Shown: piece after piece, positions 43,698 to 54,100 of the stretch
Layout of the letters: each line of letters opens with the position of its first letter
Numbering within the stretch: the stretch's first letter is position 1
Assembly (NCBI GenBank): GCA_004431415.1
Contig: QPMI01000078.1
Span: 62,001-126,000 of the forward strand
Reading direction: 5' to 3'
Length of the DNA: 64,000 nt
Origin: Cyanophora paradoxa
Lineage: Eukaryota; Glaucocystophyceae; Cyanophorales; Cyanophoraceae
Notes under the pieces: generated by a model
What the model saw: the letters and a program-made list of their open reading frames with translations, nothing else
Told to the model about the DNA's origin: nothing
Databases searched by the model: none
Program-made: the position numbers and the translations under genes

Positions 43698-44183
43698 CCG
43701 GCAGCTCCGGGCTCGAAGCGCCGATGAGCGGCGCCATGTAACTTAGTTGATGCCTTACTGAATGATTCTACTGCATATGTACTGTACATGTATCCGGATA
43801 TGATTGCAGTTGCAGAAACTCGAGAGAAGGCCCGTGGGAAAATGCCGTCCGCGGGAGCGCGGGGGCCATGCCGGGGGGGCTACGGGAGGTGCGGGGAGCC
43901 CGTGCGGAGGGAGCCCGGGAGGCAGCGCCCGAGGAGGTGCCGCAGCCGCTTGGAGAGCTTCCCTGCGCCCCCGGGCCCCGCCCCGCGTCAGAGAAAGGCG
44001 AAGTCATCCCAGGAAGTGCGGCTCAGCGAGCCAAGGAAGCTTTGGAGGTAAAAGCTTAGCTTAGAAGCTCAGCTTAGTAAAAGCTTAGATTGTAGTGTAA
44101 GATAGCTGTGTTGATTTGTTAAGGGGAAGCGGGGCGCGCTGCCCTCGTCCTCGACGAAATCAAACGACGTGCGGCTTAGAAGC
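43698..44183. other. Convergent intergenic region with AAGCTTAG repeats
   Basis: 486 bp between convergent genes. Imperfect AAGCTTAGCTTAG units at about 44,048-44,090 and 44,170-44,205 resemble the large array in the next gene. Three overlapping short ORFs (43,788-44,064) have no family motif and no supporting splice structure. Confidence 0.45.
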
Positions 44184-46694
44184 TTAGAATCTTAGAATCT
44201 TATAATTAGGAGCTTCTGATTTAAGAGGGAAATCGGGCGCGCCGCCCTCGTCCTCGAGGTTGACGGCGACGAAGCCGGCGAGGACGAGGGCGGCGCCCAG
44301 CAGGTACAGGGGCGAGAAGCGCGCCCCGCGCAGCGCCACGTCCGCCCCCATCGAGAGCGGGATCATCATTGAGAGGCCTGGAAGATCCAAGTTTAGAAGG
44401 AGGAGGAGGTCAAGATGAACAAGGAGAAGGGCGAACCCAGGGTGGCGACGAGGGGGGAGGTGAGGAGGAGGGAGCGTGCCCAAAGGAGGTCGGCCAGCGT
44501 CGAGCCGACGAGGGCGTTGAGGAGGAGCGCGAGGCCGGCGCGCGCGCTCGGCGGCTCCCAGGCCTCCACCCCGGCGAAGTGAAGGACGATGAGCCCCGGC
44601 CAGAAGAGCGCCCTGCGCGCGCTCTGTAAGGAGAAGCTTAAGCTTAAGCGCTGTAAAGAAGCTTAAGCTAAAGCGCTGTAAGAAGAAGCTTAAGCTTAAG
44701 CGCTGTAAAGAAGCTTAAGCTTAAGCGCTGTAAGAAGAAGCTTAAGCTTAAGCGCTGTAAAGAAGCTTAAGCTTAAGCGCTGTAAGGAGAAGCTTAAGCT
44801 TAAGCGCTGTAAAGAAGCTTAAGCTAAAGCGCTGTAAGAAGAAGCTTAAGCTTAAGCGCTGTAAAGAAGCTTAAGCTTAAGCGCTGTAAGAAGAAGCTTA
44901 AGCTTAAGCGCTGTAAAGAAGCTTAAGCTTAAGCGCTTTAAAAAGAAGCTTAAGCTTAAGCGCTGTAAAGAAGCTTAAGCTTAAGCGCTGTAAGAAGAAG
45001 CTTAAGCTTAAGCGCTGTAAAGAAGCTTAAGCTTAAGCGCTGTAAGAAGAAGCTTAAGCTTAAGCGCTGTAAAGAAGCTTAAGCTTAAGCGCTGTAAAGA
45101 AGCTTAAGCTTAAGCGCTGTAAAGAAGCTTAAGCTTAAGCGCTGTAAGAAGAAGCTTAAGCTTAAGCGCTGTAAGAAGAAGCTTAAGCTTAAGCGCTGTA
45201 AAGAAGCTTAAGCTTAAGAAGAGGAAGGCGCAGGGCGCGACGCGCATGTTGAAGAGGCCGACGAAGGCGAAGAACTGGGCCGAGACGAGCGCGCCGCCCT
45301 CCTCCCCGAGCCGCACCTTCAGCGTCACTGCGCGGGCGCGGAGGCCGGGGCGGGGCGGGGCCGAGCCGTCAGCGGGGCGGGCGGGGCGGGGCGGTATGGG
45401 ATTGGGAGCCGGGCGCGCCGGAGTAGACGGCGTAGATGAACGCAGAGAGGAGAGCCAGGAGGTCCCCTGGGGGCTGGTCAGCTAGGAAGAAGGGAGGGAG
45501 GCGGAAGCAAGCACAGGGGGGTACCGGAGAGCGTGTCGCCCGTCCAGGCGCCCTTCGTGTCCACCACCGCGATGATCGCCACGCCCCCGAGGCTGTTTTT
45601 CAAGCGCTCAGACAAAGAACGGAGAGGGGAGGAGGAGGAGAGCGCGGGCCAGCAGAGGGCGGCGGCGAGCTTGACGGCGTTGAAGCGCTCCTGGCCCGCC
45701 AGCGCCGCCACCGCCACCGTGAAGAGGCCCGAGCAGGACGAGAGGATCCTGAGGAGGGGGCGGGTGAGGCGCGCCGGGTGGGTGGGGGGTTGGGTGGGGG
45801 AGGGGTAGGGGCGCGCGTGTTGGAGGCGACGGAGGTGAGGGCCAGCGCCGCGTTGTCGAACTGGCGGGTGGGTGGGTGGGCGTGAGCGCGTGGGCGGGGA
45901 GCGGCGAGGGCGGGCGGGGGGGCGCACGTAGTTCGCGATGAACCAGAGCGGGCTGCGCGCGGCAGGGCGCGAGGGGATCGCGGGGGAGCGCTGTCTGTGA
46001 GGGGGCGCGAGGCAGGGTACGAGGGGTTGGAGGGGGCTCACCTGATGATGGCCGCCACGCGGATGATCTGCGGCGGGCGGGGCGGGGCGCGTCGGGCGCC
46101 GGGCGAGCGGCTGCAGGGGCGCGGGCGGGCAGCGCACGTCGCGGAGCGTGGGTTTCGGCTTTGGCGGGTCGCCCGCCGGCTGCTCGACGCGCGGCGTCGA
46201 CGGCTCCGACTGCCCTGCGCCCGGCGCGTCGGCGGGCCGTGTGGGCCGCGGCGAGGCGGCTGATGGCGGGGCGCGCCCTCGGGCAAGAGTCGGGGGCTCG
46301 CGGCGCGCCCTTCACCGTCCTCTTCGTCGTCGCTTAGCTTCCAGTAGCTTGGAAGATGGGTCAGCCAGCGCGCGCACCGCTCTCGCCGCGTACGGGCGCG
46401 CGCGCGCACCTGTCAGAGGCCTCGCCGCCCGCGTTGCGCTTCCAGCGGATGAAGACCGCGAAGTAGAGAACGAACCAGGACGAGTCGAACCAGGTCAAAA
46501 AGTACGGCTTGTTGTAGTCGAGGTCCTTGAAGATGACCTGCGAGAGCTGCGCGTCAGAGAGACCCGAACAGGGGCGGACTCGACGAGCTCGAGGTGACCT
46601 GGATGAGCACGGCGGCCGCGACCCAGATGACGACGACGAGCAGGATGAGAAAGATTCCCAGGGCACGGCGGCCCAGGGTCGGAAGCACGGGCAT
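44184..46694 (-). CDS. SLC35F5: SLC35F5-type solute transporter (EamA/DMT superfamily)
   Basis: Starts MPVLPTLGRRALGIFLILLV, continuing VVIWVAAAVLIQ + LSQVIFKDLDYNKPYFLTWF and SSWFVLYFAVFIRWKRN, matching the start of animal SLC35F5 ([20 protein letters not shown], then YNKPFFSTF). Later exons: SPLWFIANYV, CSGLFTVAVAALAGQERFNA, LGGVAIIAVVDTKGAWTGDT, VTLKVRLGEEGGALVSAQFF + AFVGLFN, GALFWPGLIVLHFAGVEAWE, LVGSTLADLLWARSLLLTSP, LSMMIPLSMGADVALRGARF, LYLLGAALVLAGFVAVNLED. About ten helices are expected, in a Golgi or endosomal/vacuolar membrane; the substrate is unknown in the family. The intron between FVGLFN and ALFWPG is about 600 nt, ten times the local norm, and is filled with a palindromic repeat array. 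Confidence 0.88.
44627..45218. repeat. Intronic minisatellite of 25/27-bp palindromic units
   Basis: About 23 tandem units based on GAAGCTTAAGCTTAAGCGCT + GTAAA (25 bp), alternating mostly with a 27-bp form that has an extra AA. Each unit contains the palindromes AAGCTTAAGCTT and AGCGCT, so both strands read almost the same. A few units have single changes (AAGCTAAAG, GCTTTAAAA). The array fills one intron of the SLC35F5-type gene. Confidence 0.95.
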
Positions 46695-47349
46695 CCGCGC
46701 GGCCGCTCAGCCAAGCGTCCGAATCAGACGATTCATCTGGGCTAGCGCCGGGCCCGCCGAGAGCCTCGATCGACTTCACGCAACACGACGGGCCGCTTCG
46801 AGACCCGCTCCGAGTCCGCAGCGGGCCGAAGACAGCGCTCCCGTTCTAGTCCGCCGAGCGGGCACACGGAGACTACTCTCGGCACTTTGGATCGCGTGCG
46901 CGTTACAAGAATGTGCTTTACGCCGCGCAGCGGTGCGGGGCTGCCGCGTACCTGGCCCACGCTTGAAAAGAGGGGGGGAGAATCAAGAGGGGAAGAAATG
47001 AGGGGGGAATAAACGAGGGGGAAAGCGCGGGAGAGGAGCGAGCTCGAGGAGATCTAGAAGCGAATTCGAAGGAGCACAGCTAGTTAGCTATCGCACATGC
47101 TGCTCGCGCATGTATCGATATATCGATGCGCTTGCGGCGTTCCATGCATGCAGCGATCAGCAATCGAGGGCGATGGAATGAAGCTCGAGGCCTAGGAGAG
47201 ATATAGAGAGAGCGCGGTCATCTAGAGAGGAGATCGCAGTCTGAGGAGCTCGAGGAGTAGTACGGCAATCGATACGTGCGCCGCGCCATGCAGCGCGCCC
47301 GCGCCCCGTTGCGCTGCGCCCGCGCGCCTGATCTCAGTGGTGCAGGAGC
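46695..47349. promoter_or_regulatory. Divergent intergenic region
   Basis: 655 bp between two divergent start codons. Contains A/G-rich runs near 46,970-47,040 and TATCGATATATCGAT at 47,112-47,126. No gene is seen. Confidence 0.4.
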
Positions 47350-47989
47350 ATGGACTACCTCGTTGCGGAAGTCGCGAGGGAGGCGCAGATCCCGAAGCCC
47401 ATCGCGCGCATCGCCGTCCTCGCCTGCATCAAGAGGCTCAAGGAGATGGTTCCTGGCCCATTCCGCCGTGCGCCGATCTGCGATCTCCGCAAGGCCCGCG
47501 CCGCCGCAAATCGCTGAGTTCCCGCGAGCAGAGCTCCTGGACCGCCTGCTGGGCGTTCCGAGCGGGAGCCCGGTCCCGCAGGAGCGCGACGAGGCCTCGC
47601 TGGCTTCGGAGGCGGAGGGCGCGCTGCGGAAGGACCCGCAGGACGACGAGACGCGCGCCGCCAACGCCCCGCACGGCTTCGTCCAGTCCCTGATCGAGCG
47701 GTGCGTCCTCTAGGCCCGGCTCGAGACGTTTCCGACTCTGCGAGCCTAGAGTCTGAGCTCAGTGCACGTGTGACCGTCGGACGCGTTTCGCGCGCAGGAT
47801 GACGGACCGGGAGACCGGTTCGGCCACGCCCACGGACGAGATCCTCGTGCGCCCGATGATCTGTCGATCGGTCGACGTCTCAGGCGAATTCGAAATCGGA
47901 TCGCCGCCGCGTCACTCATTTCGGGCCCGCAGAAGCAGCGGGAGGCGAAGGAGAAGGAGAACAAGGGGCTCTTCGGGGGCTGGGCGTAG
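47350..47989 (+). CDS. Small unrecognised protein (about 115-130 residues)
   Basis: Not recognised. Exon 1 encodes MDYLVAEVAREAQIPKPIAR and IAVLACIKRLKEM. A middle exon gives AELLDRLLGVPSGSPVPQER...GFVQSLIER, which joins across GTGCG...GCAG introns to MTDRETGSATPTDEIL and to a lysine-rich end, KQREAKEKENKGLFGGWA. The two downstream joins restore frame exactly (IE-R-MTD and EIL-KQR), which supports a real gene. The first acceptor is ambiguous (GCTGAG|TTCCC or a later AG). No signal peptide or membrane helix. The helical N-terminus and charged tail suggest a small adaptor subunit of a larger complex, but this is inference. Confidence 0.55.
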
Positions 47990-48057
47990 GGCAAGACTGT
48001 ATTTCCTGTGTATTCCTGTGTCGATCATACGTGACATAAGCTGCCTTAAGCTTTAGC

Positions 48058-48128
48058 ATTGTATCTGCAAATATCTAAATCTGAGAGTCTCGAGAATGTA
48101 CATTGTATCTGCGAATACCTAAATCTGT
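48058..48128. repeat. Two-copy 45-bp direct repeat in a 3' region
   Basis: ATTGTATCTGCAAATATCTA and ATTGTATCTGCGAATACCTA occur 45 bp apart, each followed by AATCTG, between the small gene (+) and the subtilase stop (-). Confidence 0.7.
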
Positions 48129-48147
48129 ATCTGATTTCACATATCTC

Positions 48148-51100
48148 CTAAATGAAATCTAGATCTAGCATCGCAAGAGAGCCGCGACTAGGCCCTGGAG
48201 CGGTAACGGAAGAATCTACAACAACAGAGAAGCGCGCGCGTGGCGCGCTTCGGAGAAAAAGAAAGGGAAAGGGTGGGGGCTGCCCTGAAGTCTCACGGGT
48301 ACGCTGTGGGGCGGTAGGGGCCGGCGGACGGGGCGGGGGGTACGGGTCGACGATGTTGACGACGTACGAGGGATCGGGGCCCAGGCTCGGGCCGGCCGGG
48401 GCGGCGCCGGCGGGGCGGGGCGGAACTCGGTGGGAAAGGCGGAGAGGGGCGGGGCGGAGGGGGCGGGGTACGCCCCGAAGGCGTAGGGTGCGGCCTGCGG
48501 CTGGGGGCCGGCGGCGGCGTCGTAGCGGGGCGCGGCGGAGGCGCGCGCGCGGCGGCGGCGGAGGACGAGGAAGGCGGCGACGGCCGCGGCGACGAGGACG
48601 AAGGCGGCGCCGCCGCCGGCGCCGGCGACGGCGCCGGCGGGGAAGCCGCCGGCGGAGGGCGCCGGGGTCGGCGTCGCCGTTGCCGCCGCGCTGCTCTTCT
48701 GCGTCGGCGTGGGCGCTGCGGGGCGGCGGCGGCGAGCCGTTAGGGAGATCGAAAGACGGGGGGTACAAGAAGCGCCGGGCCGGGACGGGGTCGCACCGGG
48801 GCCGCCGAGACCCTGCACGATCACGAGCGAGCGGACGTCGTACCCCGGCACGGAGAAGGCGGCGCCGGTACCCCCCGAGGAGGAGGAGGAGGATGCCTGC
48901 AGGACGGCGAGCACGGCGGCGGTGCTCGGCTGCCCGGCGTCCCCGCCCGAGAGCGGCGGCAAGATCCCTGCGCCGCTTCAGACGAGAGAGAGAACAGCGC
49001 GGTTCGGAGAGAGAGAGAGAAGGAGGGCGCACTGGTTGTGACGCGGAGGAAAGTGGCGGCGAGGGCGCGGCGGGCGGCGGCGGAAGGGACGGCCTCCACG
49101 GACTGGACGACGACGCGGGCCGCCTCGATGCCGAGCTTGCCCGCCAGCGCCGCCCCGAATCCGGCCGCGTCGAAGGACTCCGGCGAGTCCCCAACGACCA
49201 CGAAGGCGACGACGACTGCCCGCCAGATTTAGCTTTAGATTTGGATGCAGGGCGGGGCGGGGCGGGGAGGCGGGGAGGCGGGGAGGCGGGGATCGCACCG
49301 GGGCCGGGGGTGGGGCTCGGCGTCGGGCTCGGCGTCGCCGGGGGGCGCGAGGGCGTCGGCGCGGCCGTCGGCGCCGCCGGCGCGTCGGCCTGCGCGAGAG
49401 ATCAGAACTGGGGCCTGCTCCCAGAGGGGAGGCGGGGGGAGGGGGAGGGGGGGAGGGGGGGGGGGGGGGGGGGGGGGGAAGCGCACGGTGGGGACGGTGC
49501 GGGGGTGGGCGACGGGGTGCTCGAGGGGTCGGCGGAGGAGGACGGGCCGGCGGCGGGGGGCGCGGAGGAGGTGGAGGGCGTGGGCGTCGCCGTCGCAAAT
49601 GCGGGCGGCGGCGGCGGCGGCGGCGAGGGCGTCGGGGTCGCTGCGGGGCGGGGCGGGGCGGAGGTGAGAAACGAGCTGAAAGGCGGGAAGGCGGGGCGGG
49701 GCGGGGGCGGGGGCGGCGCACGGCAGAGGGCGGCGGGCGTGGCGGGCGTCACGGTGACGTTGAGGAGGAAGGGGCCCCCGGGGCAGACGTAGTTAAAGCC
49801 AGAGCCGAGGCAGCCCTGGGGCGCCTCCAGCACCTGCGCATACCGGCCCCGGCCGGGCCCTCAGCCTTCGCCTTCTTCATCTTCGTTGGCGAAGGGAAGG
49901 GCAAGGGGGGTACGGGCGCACGAGGACGCGCTCGGCGTTGGCGGGGACGGTGTGGGCGATCGCCCCGCCGCCGGACGGGCAGGCGCTGTCGTACACTGCG
50001 GCGGGCCGAGACACGTTCTTAGAGGCCTGGCCGGGCCGGGCCGGGCCGGGCCGGGCCGGGCGGACCGTTCTTGACGTCGACGCCGGCGGCGTCGGGGGCG
50101 AGGGGGCAGCCGTCCAGGAGCGCAACCCAGAGGCGGGTCGCCGAGGAGCACCCGGCGAAGGCAAAGGTCCGCTCGTAGGCGGCCGGCGGGAGGCGGAAGA
50201 GGAGCGAGGGGCGCGCGCTGCCCGAGAGCGCCGTTGTGCGGCCCAGGAGCCACATCATGCCGTTCGTGAACGAGTCGACGGTGCTCGGGACCGTCCTCGC
50301 GAGGACCGCGCTGCACCCGTCCACCGCCGGCAGCGTCGCGCAGCCTGCCGCCGCGTCGGCGGCGGGTTCGCGCGCACGAAAGAGTGGGGAGACTAGGGGC
50401 GCGCACGGGCGGCGGGGGCGGGGCGGCAGGTCGCGTTGTAGACCGTGAGACCGAACGTGCCGTTCTCTGGAGGGGGCGTGAGGAAGGGGACGGAGGCCGG
50501 CAAGCGGGGGGGGGGGGGGGGGGGGGGGGCCGCACGGGCGCTGACGAGGTACTGGGTGGCGGCGGCGTTGGCGGCCGCGACGCCGACCCAGCCCTCGACG
50601 ACGAGCCAGTAGGTGACGCCCGGCCGCAGCGCCGCTGTGAGCAGCGAGCCCCGCGAGTGCTTGCAGCCGTCGTCTGAAAGGAACAAGGGTCTGAGACGGG
50701 GCGGGGCGGGGCAGGTAACATTTCTGATACAGCGGCGGGGCCTGCCAGACGCACCGTCCTCTGCGACGGGGTCCGGCAGAATGGCGTCCGCGAAGGGCGA
50801 GCCCTGCTCCCGCGTTAGGGGGTACAGGAGATGTCGTCGAGGGGGGGCGGGGCGGGGGGTACGCGCGCCTCGTAGAGGTACATGACCGTATCGAACTCCG
50901 TGGCGCCGGCGCACGTGTCGAAGGTGACGTTCCTAAGGGCGCACGTGAGGCCGGGCCGGGCGGGGCGCAGAAAGCTGCCGAGGGGCGCACTGGGGCGAGT
51001 CGACGCGGATGGTGTAGAAGACCTCGCCGGTGCTGTTCGAGTGGGGCACCAGGTTGAGCCGCCGCTGCGCACCGGGCTGCGTCAGCGGGTGCGAAGGGCG

Positions 51101-54100
51101 CGGGCCTGGGCGGCGGGGCGGGCAGCGGGGCGCGCACGCTGTTGGAAGCGACGATGGGCGAGGCGGCGGGGGCGGCGCAGGGGACGAGGGCGGGCGGAAG
51201 GGGCAGGAGGGAGCCGGCCGAGGCGGGCCCGGCGAGGACGCTCAGAGCGAAGGCGCCGGTCGCCCCGTTGTAGCCCCCAACGACGGCGTAGTACGTCTGG
51301 CCATGGCGCGTGGGCGGCCGGCCGAGCGGGGCGGGAAGCAGGCGGCGGGCGGGCGGACGCACGCGGCCGGGGAGGAGGGCGACGGAGGGGATCAGGTCCG
51401 CAGAGCCCAGTGCGCCGCTGCCGGTCGCGTCAGAGGCGGCGGTTTCCCAAGGCGGAGCGTCGAGGGGGCGCGCCAGCCGTCGTCGTCGGAGGCCAGCGGG
51501 GCGGGTGCCGCGGCCCCGCCCTCGGCGATCGGGCAGCGGTCGTAGAGGGCCAGGGTCGAGTCATACGAGGCGGCGGCCCCGCAGGTCGAGAGCGCCACGA
51601 CCGTCGGAGTCGAGACGGCCAAGGCGAAGGCCGCCACGCCGGCGGCGCCGCCGAACGAGGCGCCGCCGGCCGTGCTCCCGGCCACGCGCAGCGGGAGGGA
51701 TGAGAGGTCCAGCCGCGTCGCAGCCCCGCAGCCTGCGCGGGTGCGCGCGCGCACGCCGGGCTCGCTCTGGTGCGAAAGCTGAGGCCTTGGCGCAGGGAGG
51801 AACGCACCGGAGCCGGCTTGGATGGCTACGGTCGCTGAGTCTTTAACTACGCCGCCGCCCTCGACTCGGACCTGGCCGCCGGGCGGGGGTGAGAGGCCGC
51901 GGAAGCGCAGCGGGGCGGGGGGAGGCGCGCACGACGTAGTTGCCTTGGACGGCGGGCACGTCGAAGGCGAGGGAGCCCGTGTTGGGGGCGCTCGCCGCCA
52001 GCGACACCGCCGCCCCGCCCCCCGCCGGCCGCAGGCTCACGCTCACCGCCGCCCCGCCCCCGGCGCTCTCCCACGCGACCGAGGCAGGCGCGCCCGCCGC
52101 CCACACCGCCCCCGGCAGCGGTGCCCACACCGACAGGGTGCCTGCATAGCCGTCATTTGCAGGCGGGAGCAGACCGGCGGGCCAGTGGGACGGAGGCGCA
52201 CGGCTCTGGTCGCAGGCGGGGCCGCCCCAGCCCGCGCTGCAGACGCAGCTGCCCCACGCGTTGCAGGCGCCGTTCACGCACTGCCCGCAGCCGCCGTACG
52301 TGCAGCCGCCCTCTGCGGCGCGCCTCGGACGCATGCGGCGACGGCGGCGAAGGACGTGCGGGCGGGGGGCGCACGGGGCGCGGAGGCGTTGAAGCGCGAG
52401 TGAAGGAGGGCGGCCGTCGTGCCGGGCCCGGCGCTAAGGTCCTTCGGGATCGCTCCGTGCGTGGCGGAGGCGAGGAGCGCCCGCTTCGTCTGCGCCCAGT
52501 CGGCCCCCGGGTTGCCCTCCAGGTACAGCGCTGCGCGGGCGGCGGGTGAGTGAAAAGACGGGCTAAGAAGCAAGGGGAAGGACGACGGGGCCCAACAACG
52601 GACCGGCGACACCAGAGACGAGCGGGGTGGCCATGGAGGTGCCGGAGAGGACCTTGGTAGCGATGCTCGACCCCACCCACGTCGACAGGACTGCGAAGGG
52701 GGCAGATCGGCGGGCGTCGGGCAGAGAAGGAGGAGGAGAAGGAGAAGGAGGAGGTGGCGAGGCGCACTGTCCGTGCCAGGGGCCATGACGTCGACGCAGG
52801 GCCCCCAGTTCGTCGCTGCCGGTGGCGCCCACCGTGATCGCCGGTCGTCGCTGCCGGTGGCGCCCACCGTGATCGCCGTCCGCGCAGACGCCGGCGACGT
52901 GAGGCACTGGGGGAGCAAGGAGCAAGGCAAAGGCAAAGAAGGCATTAGTAACGATGGTGGTTTGTTATTGCTAAGGGAAGCTGATAAAAGGCTTGGTTTA
53001 ACTAATGAGCTGGCCAAGAAGGCTCAGCCTTGCTCGAGGGCGGCGACGTGAGGCACTGGAGCACGTCGTTGAGAGCACGGCCAGGAGGGACCGCGCCGAG
53101 GGCGGCGAACAAGCGCACCGCGTCGACGTCCTCGTTGCCCGCCGCGACGACGGCCACCAGGCCGGCGTCCGTCAGCCTGCGCCGCGCCGTCCGTCAGGGG
53201 GCGGCGGGGAGCAGGGAAGGAGAGCGAGGAAGGAGAGGGAGGCGCTCGCGTACGTGCGGATGGCGTCGTTGAGGGCGAGCGAGTACTCGCCGCCCAGCGA
53301 CATCGAGACGACCGCCGGCTTCGTGTGGTTCTTGACTGCCGCCCGCGCCGCCTCTCAGAAATGGCTGGGCAAGCAGAGGCCCAGGCGGCGGCGCGCGCAC
53401 GGATGGCTTCGATGGCGTCGATGATGCCGGAGTCGCTGCCGCTCCCGTCGCAGCCGAAGACCCGCGTCGAGTAGACCCGCGCCCGCTTCGCCGCCCCGTG
53501 CGCCGCGCTCGCGATGATCCCCGCCCTGCCCCACCCCCGCGTCAGGCACGCAGCGCCCGCTTTGCAAGAGCGCATTGAACCCCGCCGCTCACACGTGCGT
53601 CCTGCGGGCGCGCGTGGATCAGGCTCGCGGTGCGGGCGCGGGCCGGGGAGATCTGGAGCGCTCGAGCGCACCCGTGGCCGTCGCAGTCGCCGGCGTAGCC
53701 GCCCTCGTGTGACTCTTTCTCCCAATCGAAGAAGCGGACGGCGCGGCCCCCGAACTCCGCGTGGTCCACGTTGATGCCCGTGTCTGCGCGCGGCGCCGGC
53801 GAGGGGGCGGGCGGGCGGGCGGGCGGGCGCTCATGATCAGGCGGCGAGGCGCGGCGGCCGCGGCAGGTAGAGGCGGGAGGCGCGCACCGACGACGTAGAC
53901 GCTGACGCCGCAGCCGGTCTGGTTGTAGTAGTAGACCCCGTCCAAGTCGTTGAAGCGCTGGTCCACGCGGTCCAGGCCCCAGGGCGGGCTCGCCTGCGCG
54001 CCCAGCGGCCGCATTCGCTTTGCCTTCTCCACGGAGAGGACCTACAAGCGCATTCAGCTGCGCGGCGGCTCCGGGCGCGGTCACGGGATGGCCTTCGCAC

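Noticed and set aside
43788-44064. Three overlapping short ORFs as a gene
   Set aside because: None has a motif or splice support and the composition is that of random GC-rich sequence.
44627-45218. CRISPR-like array
   Set aside because: Units follow each other with no unique spacers and the array lies in an intron of a eukaryotic gene.
52892-53059. Reading the 19-bp duplication as exact intron borders created by the insertion
   Set aside because: Canonical GT and AG placed inside the two copies shift the protease frame; an intron starting further upstream (GCG|GTCCCTCC) and ending CCCCCAG gives the family sequence, so the insert enlarged an existing intron.
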